64,000 bases of DNA from Chromatiales bacterium (GCA_016789845.1 JAEUQA010000083.1:1-64000), one strand, 5' to 3'. Shown: positions 40,595-55,376, numbered from the stretch's first letter. Translations and numbers: made by a program. Notes: generated by a model from the sequence alone, not told the origin.

Positions 40595-40670
40595 TGGTGC
40601 CCCGACCAGGATTCGAACCTGGGACCTCTCGCTTAGGAGGCGAGCGCTCTATCCCCTGAGCTACCGGGGC
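40595..40670 (-). tRNA. tRNA-Arg (anticodon CCT)
   Basis: On the minus strand, a full 76-base cloverleaf with encoded CCA. The acceptor GCCCCGG pairs with TCGGGGC (one G-T pair), the D-arm is TAGCTCAGGGGATAGAGC, the anticodon loop CTCCTAA gives CCT, and the T-arm is GGTTCGAATCC. It sits between tlpA and the exchanger gene, in the same orientation. Confidence 0.97.
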
Positions 40671-40689
40671 GCGGCGGCGGCATTCTAGC

Positions 40690-41196
40690 CTATCGGGTCC
40701 CGAGCAGCGGCAGGATCGCCGCCTCGAATTCTGCGGCGGACTTGCCGCCCTGGAGCTGCGCGACGACGCGGCCCGTGCGATCGACCAGGTAGCTGGTCGG
40801 CAGCACCTCGTTCCAGGCGGGGTCCACCACGCTGACCATGGCGTCCATGTCCGGCGAACTGCGGATGAGGGTGCGGAGCGAAGGGAACCACTTGGCCAGG
40901 AAGGGCTCCACGAGCGGCTCCCGGTCGGCGGGCTCGTCGAGGGACACGGCCAGGAGCGCGAAGCCCCGGGACGCGTACTTCTGCTCCAGCGCCAGGAGGT
41001 CGGGCAGTTCCTTCAGGCAGGGGCGGCACCAGGTGGCCCAGAAATTCACCAGCAGGACCCGGCCCCGGCCGGCGTCCAGCGCGGCCCGGAGCTGGGCCGG
41101 CGTCGCGGGACTGACGGCCGGCTCACCGGCGGTCGCCGGGGCGGTCAGCAGCAGCGTCAGCAACGCGCCTGACAACAGGATCCGCAGGAATTGCAT
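40690..41196 (-). CDS. TlpA-like thioredoxin-fold protein
   Basis: A 168-residue protein with a signal peptide (MQFLRILLSGALLTLLLTAPATAG) and a TlpA/ResA-type thioredoxin domain. The active site is NFWATWCRPCLKELPDLL (CxxC), followed by a cis-Pro in EVLPTSYLVDRTGRVV. Such periplasmic proteins usually reduce disulfides, for example in cytochrome c maturation, but no partner is visible here. The start at MQFLRI was chosen because an ATG 30 bases upstream would place charged residues before the signal peptide. It may be cotranscribed with tRNA-Arg. Confidence 0.87.
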   Translation of the reverse strand: MQFLRILLSGALLTLLLTAPATAGEPAVSPATPAQLRAALDAGRGRVLLVNFWATWCRPCLKELPDLLALEQKYASRGFALLAVSLDEPADREPLVEPFLAKWFPSLRTLIRSSPDMDAMVSVVDPAWNEVLPTSYLVDRTGRVVAQLQGGKSAAEFEAAILPLLGTR

Positions 41197-41204
41197 GGGC
41201 CGGG

Positions 41205-41234
41205 TTCTGCCAGGTGGGGTAGGCATTCAATAAT
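41205..41234 (+). promoter_or_regulatory. Possible promoter placing the trmH start at its ATG
   Basis: TTCTGC (41205-41210) and AATAAT (41229-41234) are 18 bp apart. A start site six or seven bases after this -10 falls on the trmH ATG itself, and no Shine-Dalgarno sequence is present, so the mRNA may be leaderless. The -35 match is moderate. Confidence 0.35.
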
Positions 41235-41240
41235 AACGCC

Positions 41241-41897
41241 ATGACCCCCGAACGCTTCCGCACCTTCAAGGCCGTGCTCGCCCGCCGGCAGCCGGACCTG
41301 ACGGTGCTGGCCGACGACGTGCACAAGCCCCACAACATCGCGGCGCTGATGCGCACCTGCGATGCGGTGGGAGTCCTCGGGATCCACGCGGTGGGGCCGA
41401 GGAGCAGCTTCAAGCGACCCCGGGGCATCTCCGGCGGCACGGCGCCCCGGGTGGGCGTGCAGGCCTGGCGCCAGCTCGCTCCCGCCGTATCCGCATTGAA
41501 GAGCCAGGGGTTTCAGATAGTTGCAGCGCATTTATCACCCACGGCGGAGGACTACCGGGCCGTGGATTACACCCGCCCCACCGCCCTGCTGCTGGGCTCG
41601 GAACTGCGGGGCATCTCGGACGAGGGGGCCGCCCTGGCGGACCGGCACGCGATCCTGCCCATGCGGGGCCTCGCCGCCTCGCTGAACGTGTCGGTGGCCG
41701 CGGCGCTCTTCCTCTACGAGGCGGCCCGGCAGCGGGAGGCGGCGGGGCTCTACGGGAACTGCCGGCTCAGCCCGGAGCAGTTCGACCGGACGCTCTTCGA
41801 GTGGTGTCACCCGGACATCGCCGCGCGCTGCCGGACCCGGGGCCTGCCCTACCCGCCCATGACGCCCGACGGGGACCTGGCGGCGAATCCGTTCTAG
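41241..41897 (+). CDS. trmH: tRNA (guanosine(18)-2'-O)-methyltransferase
   Basis: A 218-residue SPOUT methyltransferase that methylates G18 in the tRNA D-loop. The three family motifs are visible: LADDVHKPHNIAALMRTCDA (motif 1 with catalytic Asn/Arg), TALLLGSELRGIS (motif 2) and LPMRGLAASLNVSVAAALFL (motif 3 at the knot). The N-terminal helix MTPERFRTFKAVLARRQPDL is characteristic of TrmH as against other SpoU members. Its TAG stop is shared as the palindrome CTAG with the stop of the convergent gene. Confidence 0.93.
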   Translation: MTPERFRTFKAVLARRQPDLTVLADDVHKPHNIAALMRTCDAVGVLGIHAVGPRSSFKRPRGISGGTAPRVGVQAWRQLAPAVSALKSQGFQIVAAHLSPTAEDYRAVDYTRPTALLLGSELRGISDEGAALADRHAILPMRGLAASLNVSVAAALFLYEAARQREAAGLYGNCRLSPEQFDRTLFEWCHPDIAARCRTRGLPYPPMTPDGDLAANPF

Positions 41898-42484
41898 GGG
41901 CCGGGAATGCCCGGCCCGGGGACGTACCGCGCGCCGTAGCGGAGGCGCAGCGTCTTCACCTTGCCGTACCAGGGCACGCTGACGACGTAGAGGTTGTCGT
42001 ACTCCAGGTCCGCGAGCGCCGGCACCTTCTTGCTGCCCTGGAACCTGGGGATGAGGATGGGAATGTCAGCCGGCCGGGCGACCACCAGCACGATCTCGCC
42101 CTTGTGGTCCTTCATGATGCCCTTCGCGACGCGGGTGAGGCTGGACATGTCGACCTCCTGCACCGGGAGGTTCAGACGCCGGGCCAGCGGCTCCGCCGTC
42201 TCCCGGGATGCCCGGCCGCTGCCGACCAGGATGGCGTCCAGGCCCTGGACCACGTCCACCTCGGCGAGCACCCGCGACAGTTCCTCGGCGCGAATGGCGC
42301 CCAGCGGGCTCAGGCCCATGTCTTCCCCGAGGCCGGTGGCCACGTCGGCCTCCCGGACGATGATCACCGTGGTGGTGGCCTGGGACTCGAAGAAGAAGGC
42401 GATGCCGAGCGCCAGCACCATGAAGGCCGCGACAGCTCCCGCCCGCCGCCGGCGCCTGCGTCGCCGCCTGGGATCCATTGCCAC
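41894..42484 (-). CDS. Membrane-anchored histidine-phosphatase-fold protein lacking catalytic histidines
   Basis: A 196-residue protein: an Arg-rich N-terminus (nine consecutive Arg), one membrane helix (AGAVAAFMVLALGIAFFF, about 15-32), then a domain that follows the histidine phosphatase plan. TTTVIIVREAD corresponds to the VRHAE motif, with Glu45 where the catalytic His should be. LSPLGAIRAEELSRVL and GSGRASRETAEPLARRL match LS..G..QA and S...R..QTA. VLVVARPADIPILI matches VLVVGHSNTIP, with Arg137 in place of the second His. It is therefore probably a non-catalytic or repurposed member. It lies 21 bp after a small lipoprotein gene. Confidence 0.6.
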   Translation of the reverse strand: MAMDPRRRRRRRRRAGAVAAFMVLALGIAFFFESQATTTVIIVREADVATGLGEDMGLSPLGAIRAEELSRVLAEVDVVQGLDAILVGSGRASRETAEPLARRLNLPVQEVDMSSLTRVAKGIMKDHKGEIVLVVARPADIPILIPRFQGSKKVPALADLEYDNLYVVSVPWYGKVKTLRLRYGARYVPGPGIPGP

Positions 42485-42505
42485 GGTGCCTGCCCGCCGC
42501 GGAAC

Positions 42506-42802
42506 CTAGCGCGGCGGGCCCGCGCGGAACTCAGCGGCGCTGATCTCCCGCACCTGGGCCGACTGCAGGCTCGTCCACGCGCCGGTCGCCGGATCCCGGA
42601 ATTCCACCGAACCGCGCGCTTCCCGCGACAGCTTGTCCGTGTAGTAGACCTTGCCCGTCGCGTCATCCGTCACCGCGTAGTAGCTGCCCATGCCCATGAC
42701 GTGGGGCATCGAGCAGCCTGACAGGTTGGCCGCCGTGAACAGCGGGGCGATGCAGAGCAGGACGGTCAGCAGCCGGGCGGGCACGCGTCGCGGGGTGGAC
42801 AT
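42506..42802 (-). CDS. Small lipoprotein of unknown function
   Basis: A 98-residue protein with a type II signal peptide: basic [11 protein letters not shown], a hydrophobic stretch and lipobox ANLSGC. The mature 68 residues include [22 protein letters not shown] and [19 protein letters not shown], which look like a compact beta domain; I do not recognise a family. The frame is open upstream through the tRNA-Ser gene, but translation of a tRNA is not plausible and the start is placed at the first ATG before the signal peptide. It is likely cotranscribed with the histidine-phosphatase-like gene downstream. Confidence 0.65.
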   Translation of the reverse strand: MSTPRRVPARLLTVLLCIAPLFTAANLSGCSMPHVMGMGSYYAVTDDATGKVYYTDKLSREARGSVEFRDPATGAWTSLQSAQVREISAAEFRAGPPR

Positions 42803-42828
42803 CACTGAACGGACTCCTCGAGAGACAC

Positions 42829-42916
42829 TGGCGGAGAGGGAGGGATTCGAACCCCCGGAACCTTGCGGTTCAACGGTTTTCAAGACCGCCGCATTCGACC
42901 GCTCTGCCACCTCTCC
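42829..42916 (-). tRNA. tRNA-Ser (anticodon TGA)
   Basis: On the minus strand, an 88-base class II tRNA including encoded CCA. The acceptor GGAGAGG pairs with CCTCTCC, the anticodon loop CTTGAAA gives TGA, there is a long variable arm around AACCGCAAGGTT, and the T-arm is GGTTCGAATCC. The small lipoprotein gene starts 26 bases downstream on the same strand. Confidence 0.97.
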
Positions 42917-43094
42917 GATGGAAGGGGCGGATTGTCCCCACCGGGGCGCGGACATTCAAGCGCCGCGCGGCGTCACGGCACGCCCGGCGCCTGCCGCCGT
43001 GACCGGGAACTGGCGCACAGTCCGGGCGGAACTTCGGTCCTGGCCCCAAGTCTGATACGGTGCCCGTTACCACCACTTCCCAGGGAGACCTCGC

Positions 43095-43793
43095 ATGGCA
43101 GCAGAACGTGATTACCGTGTCGTACCGGCCACCAGCCCGGGTATCACCGGGACCATTCCCGGAACGTCCGAGCTCTCCGCCAACCGGGTCCTCCGCAACA
43201 CCTATCTCCTGCTGTCGGCCACGCTCCTGTTCAGCGCGGCCATGGCCGGCCTTGCCATGGCGATCGGCATGCCCTACCTGGGCCCGGTGGTCACCCTCGT
43301 CGGCTACTTCGGCCTGCTCTTCGTGACCTACCGCCTGCGCAACTCGGCGGCCGGCATCGCGGCGGTCTTCGCGCTCACGGGCTTCATGGGCCTGACCCTC
43401 GGGCCGATGCTGAGCGCCTACCTGCAGAACGTGCCCAACGGCGGCGAACTCGTGATGACCAGCCTCGGCATCACCGGCCTGCTGTTTGCGGGCCTCAGCG
43501 CCTACGTGATCCGCTCGCGGCGCGACATGAGCTTCATGGGGACCTTCCTCATGGTCGGGCTCTTCGGGCTGCTCGGCGTCATCGTCGTGGGGCTGTTCGT
43601 GGACCTCTCCGCCTTCCAGATGGCGATCTCCACCGCGGTCGTGCTGCTGATGGCCGGCTGCATCCTCTACGAGACCAGCGCCATCATCCACGGCGGGCAG
43701 ACCAACTACATCCTGGCGACGGTCAGCCTGTACGTCAGCATCTACAACATCTTCGTGCACCTGCTGGCGCTGCTCGGCATGGGCGACGACTGA
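43095..43793 (+). CDS. Bax inhibitor-1/YccA family membrane protein
   Basis: A 232-residue inner-membrane protein with about seven helices, of the YccA/YbhL (TMBIM) family. The Asn-Arg-Val start of the first helix (LSANRVLRNTYLLLSATLLF), GFMGLTLGPMLSAYL and the C-terminal YILATVSLYVSIYNIFVHLLALLG are typical. Members modulate the FtsH protease (YccA) or leak Ca2+; the role here is not determined. AGGGAG lies seven bases before the ATG. A strong hairpin terminator follows. Confidence 0.9.
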   Translation: MAAERDYRVVPATSPGITGTIPGTSELSANRVLRNTYLLLSATLLFSAAMAGLAMAIGMPYLGPVVTLVGYFGLLFVTYRLRNSAAGIAAVFALTGFMGLTLGPMLSAYLQNVPNGGELVMTSLGITGLLFAGLSAYVIRSRRDMSFMGTFLMVGLFGLLGVIVVGLFVDLSAFQMAISTAVVLLMAGCILYETSAIIHGGQTNYILATVSLYVSIYNIFVHLLALLGMGDD

Positions 43794-43819
43794 CGGACCA
43801 CTGCAAGCCTGACGACCAG

Positions 43820-43841
43820 AAGGCGCCCCGCGGGGCGCCTT
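43820..43841. terminator. Bidirectional intrinsic terminator
   Basis: A perfect 22-base palindrome beginning AAGGCGCCCC and ending GGGGCGCCTT, followed on the plus strand by CTTCGTTTC and on the minus strand by CTGGTCG. It lies between the convergent yccA-like and prolyl oligopeptidase genes and probably ends the yccA-like transcript and, less strongly, the ftsK-to-peptidase operon. Confidence 0.75.
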
Positions 43842-43863
43842 CTTCGTTTCGGCAGCTCCCGTG

Positions 43864-47369
<3,506 letters not shown>

Positions 47370-48719
47370 TTACACCGGTGGCTTCCCCTGCCGGGCCGCG
47401 CGGTTGCGCTCGCGGAAGTCGGCCAGCTTGTCGGCGATGCGCTGCTCGAGGCCCCGGGGCACGGGCTGGTAGTAGACGGGCTGGCCGAGTTCTGCCGGGA
47501 AGTAGCTGGCGCCGGCCGCGAAGGCGTCGGGTTCGTCGTGGGCATACCGGTAGCCGCTGCCGTGGCCCAGGCTGCGCGCGAGCGCCGTGGAGGCGGGCCG
47601 CAGTTCCGGTGGCACGGCCAGGGTGCCGTGGGCCTGGACGTCGGCCTGGGCCGCCTGCCAGGCCGTGTAAACGGCATTGCTCTTGGCCGCGCAGGCCAGG
47701 AACACCACCGCCTCGGCGAGGGCCAGTTCGCCTTCGGGCGTGCCGAGGCGCTCGAAGGCGTGCCAGGCCTCCAGGGCGAGCGTGAGCGCCCGGGGATCCG
47801 CCGTGCCGATGTCCTCGGAGGCCATGCGGACGATCCGTCGCGCCACGTAGGCCGGATCGCAGCCGCCATCCAGCATGCGGGCGAGCCAGTAGAGCGCGGC
47901 GTCGGGGTCGGAGCCCCGCACGGACTTGTGCAGGGCCGAGATCTGCTCGTAGAAGACGTCGCCCTGGCGGTCGAAGCGGCGATAGCTCCCGGTCAGGACG
48001 GTGGCGACGATGTCCGGCGTCAGGACCCGATCGTCGCCCACCAGCCCCGCGGCGACCTCGAGCAGGTTCAGGGCGCGCCGCGCGTCACCGTCGGCGCCCC
48101 GGGCCAGGGCCAGCAGTTCGGCATCGCCGGCGCTGATCCGACGGGCACCGAGGCCCCGCTCCGGATCCCGGAGCGCGGCGGAGAGAATGGCGACCAGGTC
48201 CTCGTCGGCCAGCGGCCTGAGGACATAGACGCGGGCCCGGGACAGCAGCGCGTTGTTCAGCGCAAACGCCGGGTTCTCGGTGGTCGCGCCGATGAAGGTC
48301 AGGGTGCCGTCCTCGACGAAGGGCAGGAAGGCATCCTGCTGGGCCTTGTTGAAGCGGTGCACCTCGTCCAGGAACAGCACGGTGGGCTGGTCAGGATGTG
48401 CCTGGGCGAAGGCGACGGCCTCGCGGACCTCCTTCACGCCCGCCAGCACGGCGGACAGCGCCACGAACTGCGCGCCTGCCGTGTCGGCCAGGAGCCGCGC
48501 GAGGGTCGTCTTGCCGGAGCCCGGCGGGCCCCAGAGGATGGCGGAGTGGAGCTCGCCGGCAAGCAGCCTCGTGAGCGGCTTGCCCGGGGCCAGCAGGTGC
48601 GCCTGGCCGGCTACCTCGCCGGGCGTCGCGGGGCGCATCCGGTCCGCCAGCGGTCGCCAGCCTGCCGGCGGGGCCGCCGTCGTCGGCGAAACACTCAGGG
48701 ATTTGGGCGGGCGAGCCAT
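47370..48719 (-). CDS. rarA: Replication-associated recombination protein RarA (MgsA)
   Basis: A 449-residue AAA+ ATPase related to clamp loaders and eukaryotic WRNIP1, acting at stalled replication forks. It has Walker [20 protein letters not shown], Walker [21 protein letters not shown], sensor 1 [13 protein letters not shown] and the C-terminal tetramerisation region ([23 protein letters not shown]). The start is [10 protein letters not shown]; an open extension upstream lies over the vanZ-like gene and is not conserved. Its first 25 bases overlap the end of that gene. Confidence 0.95.
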   Translation of the reverse strand: MARPPKSLSVSPTTAAPPAGWRPLADRMRPATPGEVAGQAHLLAPGKPLTRLLAGELHSAILWGPPGSGKTTLARLLADTAGAQFVALSAVLAGVKEVREAVAFAQAHPDQPTVLFLDEVHRFNKAQQDAFLPFVEDGTLTFIGATTENPAFALNNALLSRARVYVLRPLADEDLVAILSAALRDPERGLGARRISAGDAELLALARGADGDARRALNLLEVAAGLVGDDRVLTPDIVATVLTGSYRRFDRQGDVFYEQISALHKSVRGSDPDAALYWLARMLDGGCDPAYVARRIVRMASEDIGTADPRALTLALEAWHAFERLGTPEGELALAEAVVFLACAAKSNAVYTAWQAAQADVQAHGTLAVPPELRPASTALARSLGHGSGYRYAHDEPDAFAAGASYFPAELGQPVYYQPVPRGLEQRIADKLADFRERNRAARQGKPPV

Positions 48720-49078
48720 GACTCCAGCATCGTGCACCAGCGGGAGAGCCCCGCCACGCAGAGGAGCCAGCCTAGCAGAATGCCCGCCACATCCGCGGCC
48801 AGGTCCAGCGCCTCGGCCTGCCGGGTCGGCGTCAGGCTCTGCAGCACCTCGATGAGCAGGCCGTATGCGGCCAGGGCCAGGGCGACACGCAGGAGGAAGC
48901 GGCGCTCGAAGACGCCACCGAACCACACCATGAAGCCCAGGAAGCCGATGGTGTGCAGGAACTTGTCATTGAGCGACCCCATGCCCGGGGGATGGCTGGA
49001 GAGGGCCGAGAGGAGGCCGAAACCCAGCAGCAGGAGGCCAGCCCCCAGCCAGATCCGCCCGAAGCGCAGGGGCAGCAT
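48695..49078 (-). CDS. VanZ-like membrane protein
   Basis: A 127-residue protein with four membrane helices. The signature elements are [20 protein letters not shown] and [36 protein letters not shown], as in VanZ-like proteins, whose best-known member gives low-level teicoplanin resistance. The usual function is unknown. It lies 8 bp after lolA and overlaps rarA by 25 bases, so it belongs to the operon. Confidence 0.85.
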   Translation of the reverse strand: MLPLRFGRIWLGAGLLLLGFGLLSALSSHPPGMGSLNDKFLHTIGFLGFMVWFGGVFERRFLLRVALALAAYGLLIEVLQSLTPTRQAEALDLAADVAGILLGWLLCVAGLSRWCTMLESWLARPNP

Positions 49079-49086
49079 GCCGGGAA

Positions 49087-49719
49087 TCAGAGCTCGCTGT
49101 CGTCGATGACATCCGCGCCCGGCGGCGGGCGGAAGCGGAAGAGGTCGGGAGCCAGCCGTGGATTGATCCGCACCTCGGTGAGCTCGACGCGGGTCTGCTG
49201 GCCCAGCCGGTCGTCCAGCAGGAGGCGGCGCAGGACCGGCCCGTCGAAGCCCAGCGTCACGGCCGCAAAGTCGGAATCGGCGGACCGGGGCACCAGGCGC
49301 ACCAGCTCCAGGCCGTCCCCGGTCCAGGACTTGTCGACCCGGAAGCGCTCGAGGACGGACTCCTTGCCGGTGAGCAGCGCCGCGGGCGTATCGCCGATGC
49401 CCGAGGAGAGCCGGCGGATGGTCACCTGCTCCAGGTCCGCCTCGTACAGCCAGACCTTCTCGCCGTCCGAAACGATGGCGCGCTCGAAGGGCGTCGCGTA
49501 GTTCCAGCGGAAACGGCCGGGCCGCTGCATGGCGACCGAACCGGAAGTGTCCTCGAGCACCTGCTGGCGGGAGTCGACCACCTGCTGGCGAAACTTGCCG
49601 TCCATGGCCTGCACGTCCGCCAGGAAGCTGCGCAGCCGGGCCTCGCCCCCGTCGGCGGCCGACGCGACCGTGCTGGCGAGCGCAAGGAGCAGTGCCGGCA
49701 GGCGCACGGAACGGGACAT
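49087..49719 (-). CDS. lolA: Outer-membrane lipoprotein carrier protein LolA
   Basis: A 210-residue periplasmic chaperone that carries lipoproteins from LolCDE to LolB. It has a signal peptide (MSRSVRLPALLLALASTVASA), then MDGKFRQQVVDSRQQVLEDTSG, the aromatic strand RPGRFRWNYATPFERAIVSDG and KVWLYEADLEQVTI. The ATG was chosen to begin the signal peptide directly; an ATG 63 bases upstream overlaps the ftsK end. It lies 16 bp after ftsK. Confidence 0.95.
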   Translation of the reverse strand: MSRSVRLPALLLALASTVASAADGGEARLRSFLADVQAMDGKFRQQVVDSRQQVLEDTSGSVAMQRPGRFRWNYATPFERAIVSDGEKVWLYEADLEQVTIRRLSSGIGDTPAALLTGKESVLERFRVDKSWTGDGLELVRLVPRSADSDFAAVTLGFDGPVLRRLLLDDRLGQQTRVELTEVRINPRLAPDLFRFRPPPGADVIDDSEL

Positions 49720-49735
49720 GGGCGCGCGGCTGACC

Positions 49736-52051
49736 CTAGTCGCCGTCGGGCGGGGGTGGCGCCAGGACTTCGCGGAAGCCATTGGACTGGAGCGGACCCA
49801 CCATGCCCGCGGCCTCCATGGTCTCCACCAGCCGGGCAGCCCGGTTGTAGCCGATCTTCAGGCGGCGCTGGATGCCGGACACGGAGGCGCGACGGGTCTC
49901 GCAGACGATCTTCACCGCCTGGTCGTACAGGGCATCGGCCTCCCCGTCCTCCTCGCCGGACTGGGGCGCCTCGCCGGGCATTCCCGGCAGGCCCATGGGC
50001 GGGCCCTCGGTGATCTCATCCAGGTACACGGGCGGCCCGCTGCCCTTCAGCTGGTCCACGACCCGCTTGACCTCCTCGTCGGAGACGAACGCGCCGTGGA
50101 CGCGCAACGGCAGGCTCGTCCCCGGCGGCAGGAACAGCATGTCACCGTGCCCGAGCAGGCACTCGGCGCCGCTCTGGTCGAGGATGGTCCGCGAATCGAC
50201 CTTGGCCGATACCTGGAAGGCGATGCGCGTGGGGATATTGGCCTTGATCAGGCCGGTGATGACGTCCACCGACGGCCGCTGGGTCGCGATGATCAGGTGG
50301 ATGCCGGAGGCCCGCGCCTTCTGGGCGAGCCGGGTGATCAGCTCCTCGACCTTCTTGCCGACGATCATCATCATGTCGGCCAGCTCGTCGATGATCACGA
50401 CGATGTGCGGCAGTGTCTCCAGGGTCGGCACGGACCCGTCGACCGTGACCTTGGGCGCGTACTCCGTCCCCACGAGCGGATCGGGAATCGGCTGGCCCGC
50501 ATCCAGGGCGAGCTTCACCTTGCGGTTGAACCCGCTGAGGTTGCGCACCCCCAGCGCGGCCATCAGCCGGTAGCGCCGCTCCATCTCGGCCACGCACCAG
50601 CGCAGGGCATTGGCCGACTCCTTCATGTCGGTGACGACGGGCGCCAGCAGGTGCGGGATGCCCTCGTACACCGACAGCTCGAGCATCTTGGGATCGATCA
50701 TGATCATGCGCACGTCGTCGGGCCTGGCCTTGAAGAGCAGGCTGAGGACCATGGCATTGATGCCGACCGACTTGCCGGAGCCGGTGGTGCCCGCGATCAT
50801 CAGGTGGGGCATGCGCTGCAGGTCGGCGACCACCGACTTGCCGCCGATGTCCTTGCCCAGCGCGAGCGTCAGGGGCGACGACATCTCCTCGTAGGCGCGG
50901 GAACGCAGGATCTCGCCCAGCGTCACCATCTCCCGCGTCTCGTTCGGAATCTCGAGGCCGACGGTCGGCTTGCCCGGAATCACTTCGACGACCCGGACGC
51001 TGATGGCCGACAGGGAACGCGCCAGGTCCTTGGACAGGTTGCTGATCTGGCTGACCTTCACGCCAGGCGCGGGCGCCAGCTCGAAGCGCGTGACGATCGG
51101 CCCCGGCTGGACGGCCACCACCTCGACCTCGACGCCGAAGTCACGCAGTTTCAGCTCGACCAGGCGGGAGATGGCCTCGAGGGACTCCTTTGAATACCCG
51201 GCCGTGTGTTCGGGCGGGTCGTCCAGCAGCGAGAGCGGCGGCAGTTCGCCGGGCAGCACCGTGCCCTGGAAGAGCGGCACCTGCCGTTCCTTCTGGGCGC
51301 GCTGGCTGGGTGGCGGCGGGGCGAGTTGCGGCTCGATGCGGGGCGGCGGTTTCTTCTCGACCTTCTTGCGCTCCTTGCGGACCACTTCCTGCCGCTCTTC
51401 CTGGAACCGGCGCGCGGCCGTGCGGGACTGGAATGACGTGAAGAGATCCCGGCCCCGGTCCACGCCCTGGAGGATGTAGTGGCCGACCTTGTCCATCACG
51501 GCCAGCCAGGACAGGCCGGTGAACAGCGACACGCCGGCGAGCCAGGAGGCGAGCAGCAGCAGCGTGGCGCCGAGGGAGCCCAGGCCGGCGGCAAGGCCGT
51601 TGCCCACCAGTTCGCCGAAGGCGCCGCCGGCCGTCTGCGGCAGGCCGTGGGCGCCGAAGTGGAGGGTCGCCAGCGCGCAGCTCGTGACCAGCGTGAGGGC
51701 AAACCCGGACAGGCGGGTGAAGAGGATCTGCCGGTCGACGGGCCCCGGGGTGCTGCGATGGGTAAAGAGGATCCACCCGGCGAGGAGCATCATGGCGGGA
51801 AAGAGCAGCGCCGGACCGCCAAACAGGCTGAAGGCGATGTCGGAAAACCAGGCGCCGATGGCGCCGATCTGGTTGCGCACCGGCGTGCCGTCGCCGGTAT
51901 GGCTGAAACCGGGGTCCTGGGGGCTGTAACTCAGCAGCGCCACCAGCATGATGAGGGCGATGGCGCCGAGGACCCACAGCGCCGCTTCCCGCACGGCATA
52001 GGTCAGGGGCGCGGCAAGGCCACGACTTTCGATTCCGATAGCTCTGGCCAT
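49736..52051 (-). CDS. ftsK: DNA translocase FtsK
   Basis: A 771-residue septal DNA translocase with four N-terminal helices (about residues 20-190), a short basic linker ([13 protein letters not shown] region) compared with the very long E. coli one, and a RecA-like motor with Walker [18 protein letters not shown] and Walker [15 protein letters not shown]. The C-terminal gamma winged helix ([22 protein letters not shown]) recognises KOPS sequences and activates XerD. It clears chromosomal DNA from the closing septum. It is the first gene of the ftsK-lolA-vanZ-rarA-serS operon and diverges from trxB. Confidence 0.97.
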   Translation of the reverse strand: MARAIGIESRGLAAPLTYAVREAALWVLGAIALIMLVALLSYSPQDPGFSHTGDGTPVRNQIGAIGAWFSDIAFSLFGGPALLFPAMMLLAGWILFTHRSTPGPVDRQILFTRLSGFALTLVTSCALATLHFGAHGLPQTAGGAFGELVGNGLAAGLGSLGATLLLLASWLAGVSLFTGLSWLAVMDKVGHYILQGVDRGRDLFTSFQSRTAARRFQEERQEVVRKERKKVEKKPPPRIEPQLAPPPPSQRAQKERQVPLFQGTVLPGELPPLSLLDDPPEHTAGYSKESLEAISRLVELKLRDFGVEVEVVAVQPGPIVTRFELAPAPGVKVSQISNLSKDLARSLSAISVRVVEVIPGKPTVGLEIPNETREMVTLGEILRSRAYEEMSSPLTLALGKDIGGKSVVADLQRMPHLMIAGTTGSGKSVGINAMVLSLLFKARPDDVRMIMIDPKMLELSVYEGIPHLLAPVVTDMKESANALRWCVAEMERRYRLMAALGVRNLSGFNRKVKLALDAGQPIPDPLVGTEYAPKVTVDGSVPTLETLPHIVVIIDELADMMMIVGKKVEELITRLAQKARASGIHLIIATQRPSVDVITGLIKANIPTRIAFQVSAKVDSRTILDQSGAECLLGHGDMLFLPPGTSLPLRVHGAFVSDEEVKRVVDQLKGSGPPVYLDEITEGPPMGLPGMPGEAPQSGEEDGEADALYDQAVKIVCETRRASVSGIQRRLKIGYNRAARLVETMEAAGMVGPLQSNGFREVLAPPPPDGD

Positions 52052-52103
52052 GTCCGTCCCTGACTAGCCACTCATCAACCAAGAACACGCCGCAACAACG
52101 AGG

Positions 52104-52132
52104 GTTAACTGCCTGCCCGACAAGCAGTTAAC
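52104..52132. promoter_or_regulatory. Inverted repeat between ftsK and trxB
   Basis: GTTAACTGC and GCAGTTAAC form a perfect 9-bp inverted repeat around an 11-base spacer in the 143-bp divergent gap, 52 bp from the ftsK ATG and 62 bp from the trxB ATG. The position suits a shared operator; no T-tract follows to make it a terminator. The binding protein is unknown. Confidence 0.45.
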
Positions 52133-52157
52133 GCCCGGGATGATAGCAGCACGTCGC

Positions 52158-54317
<2,160 letters not shown>

Positions 54318-54336
54318 CGAGCCGCCGGGAAACGGC

Positions 54337-55089
54337 ATGAATGCCATCGCCTTCCTGCATGCCGACGACCCCCCGGACCGCTTCCCGGATCCGGCGGGCG
54401 CCGCGACGGAGCCCGATGGCCTGCTCGCCATCGGTGGCGACCTGGCGCCGGAGCGACTCATCGCAGCCTACCGGCGGGGGATATTCCCCTGGTACGAGGA
54501 AGGGCAGCCGATCCTGTGGTGGTCGCCGGACCCCCGCGCCGTCCTGCTCCCCGGGGCGCTGCACGTCTCCCGGAGCCTCCGCCGGACGTTGCGCAGCGAC
54601 CGCTACCGGGTCTCGGTCGACCTGGCCTTCGGACCGGTCATCGATGCCTGCGCCAGGACCCGCAGGGCCACCGGCACCTGGATCACGCCGGCGATGCGCT
54701 CGGCCTACCTGCGCCTGCATGAACTCGGCCACGCCCACGCCATCGAGGCCTGGCTCGGACCCGATCTCGTGGGCGGGCTCTATGGCGTCGCGCTCGGCGG
54801 CGTGTTCTTCGGTGAATCGATGTTCAGCCTGGAGGCGGACGCCTCGAAGGTGGCCCTGGTGCACCTCGTCAGCCTGGCGGAGAAGCGGGGCCTGAAACTG
54901 ATCGACTGCCAGGTCGCGACCGGCCACCTCGCCTCGCTCGGCAGCCAGCTGATGCCCCGGGAGGACTTCCTGCGGGCCATCCGCGTGCTCACCGGGATAC
55001 CGGCTCCGCCGGGCCCCTGGACGGAATCTCCGGGCCCGACGTCAGTCCTCGCAGCACCACGTCCCGGGGCCGGTCGCTTGCACGGCTGA
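54337..55089 (+). CDS. aat: Leucyl/phenylalanyl-tRNA-protein transferase
   Basis: A 250-residue enzyme that adds Leu or Phe from charged tRNA to proteins with N-terminal Arg or Lys, making them N-degrons for ClpS-ClpAP. Family landmarks are GLLAIGGDLAPERLIAAYRR, GIFPWYEEGQPILWWSPDP, GTWITPAMRSAYLRLHELG and GVFFGESMFSLEADASKVAL. The start MNAIAFLHADD has GGGA about seven bases upstream; the frame is open further upstream but only as an alternative frame of the DUF482 gene. Its recognition partners, clpA and clpS, lie just beyond infA. Confidence 0.96.
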   Translation: MNAIAFLHADDPPDRFPDPAGAATEPDGLLAIGGDLAPERLIAAYRRGIFPWYEEGQPILWWSPDPRAVLLPGALHVSRSLRRTLRSDRYRVSVDLAFGPVIDACARTRRATGTWITPAMRSAYLRLHELGHAHAIEAWLGPDLVGGLYGVALGGVFFGESMFSLEADASKVALVHLVSLAEKRGLKLIDCQVATGHLASLGSQLMPREDFLRAIRVLTGIPAPPGPWTESPGPTSVLAAPRPGAGRLHG

Positions 55090-55106
55090 ACGAGTTCGAC
55101 GACAAT
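55078..55106 (+). promoter_or_regulatory. Sigma-70-type promoter for infA
   Basis: TTGCAC (55078-55083) and GACAAT (55101-55106) are exactly 17 bp apart and overlap the end of aat. The predicted start is about 19 bases before the infA ATG, giving infA independent transcription. Confidence 0.55.
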
Positions 55107-55131
55107 CGCGGCCCGTTCCGCCGGTGTCTCC

Positions 55132-55350
55132 ATGTCGAAAGAAGAAGCCATCACTATGGATGGGGTCGTTGCCGAGACCCTGCCCAACACGACGTTTCGG
55201 GTGAAGCTCGATAATGGCCACGTCGTGACCGCGCACATCTCAGGCAAGATGCGCAAGAACTACATCCGCATCCTCACGGGGGACCGTGTCACGGTCGAAC
55301 TCACCCCGTACGACCTCAGCAAGGGCCGCATCACCTTCCGCTCCCGCTAG
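55132..55350 (+). CDS. infA: Translation initiation factor IF-1
   Basis: A 72-residue S1-type OB-fold protein, the full family length, nearly invariant in sequence ([49 protein letters not shown]). It binds the ribosomal A site during initiation. It has its own promoter and is convergent with clpA, with 26 bp between the stops. Confidence 0.99.
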   Translation: MSKEEAITMDGVVAETLPNTTFRVKLDNGHVVTAHISGKMRKNYIRILTGDRVTVELTPYDLSKGRITFRSR

Positions 55351-55376
55351 ACGGCCCGCCGGCTCACGACGCCGGT

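Noticed and set aside
42803..42955. A longer lipoprotein frame running through tRNA-Ser
   Set aside because: The extra residues are translated tRNA. The signal peptide and lipobox begin at the ATG at 42802.
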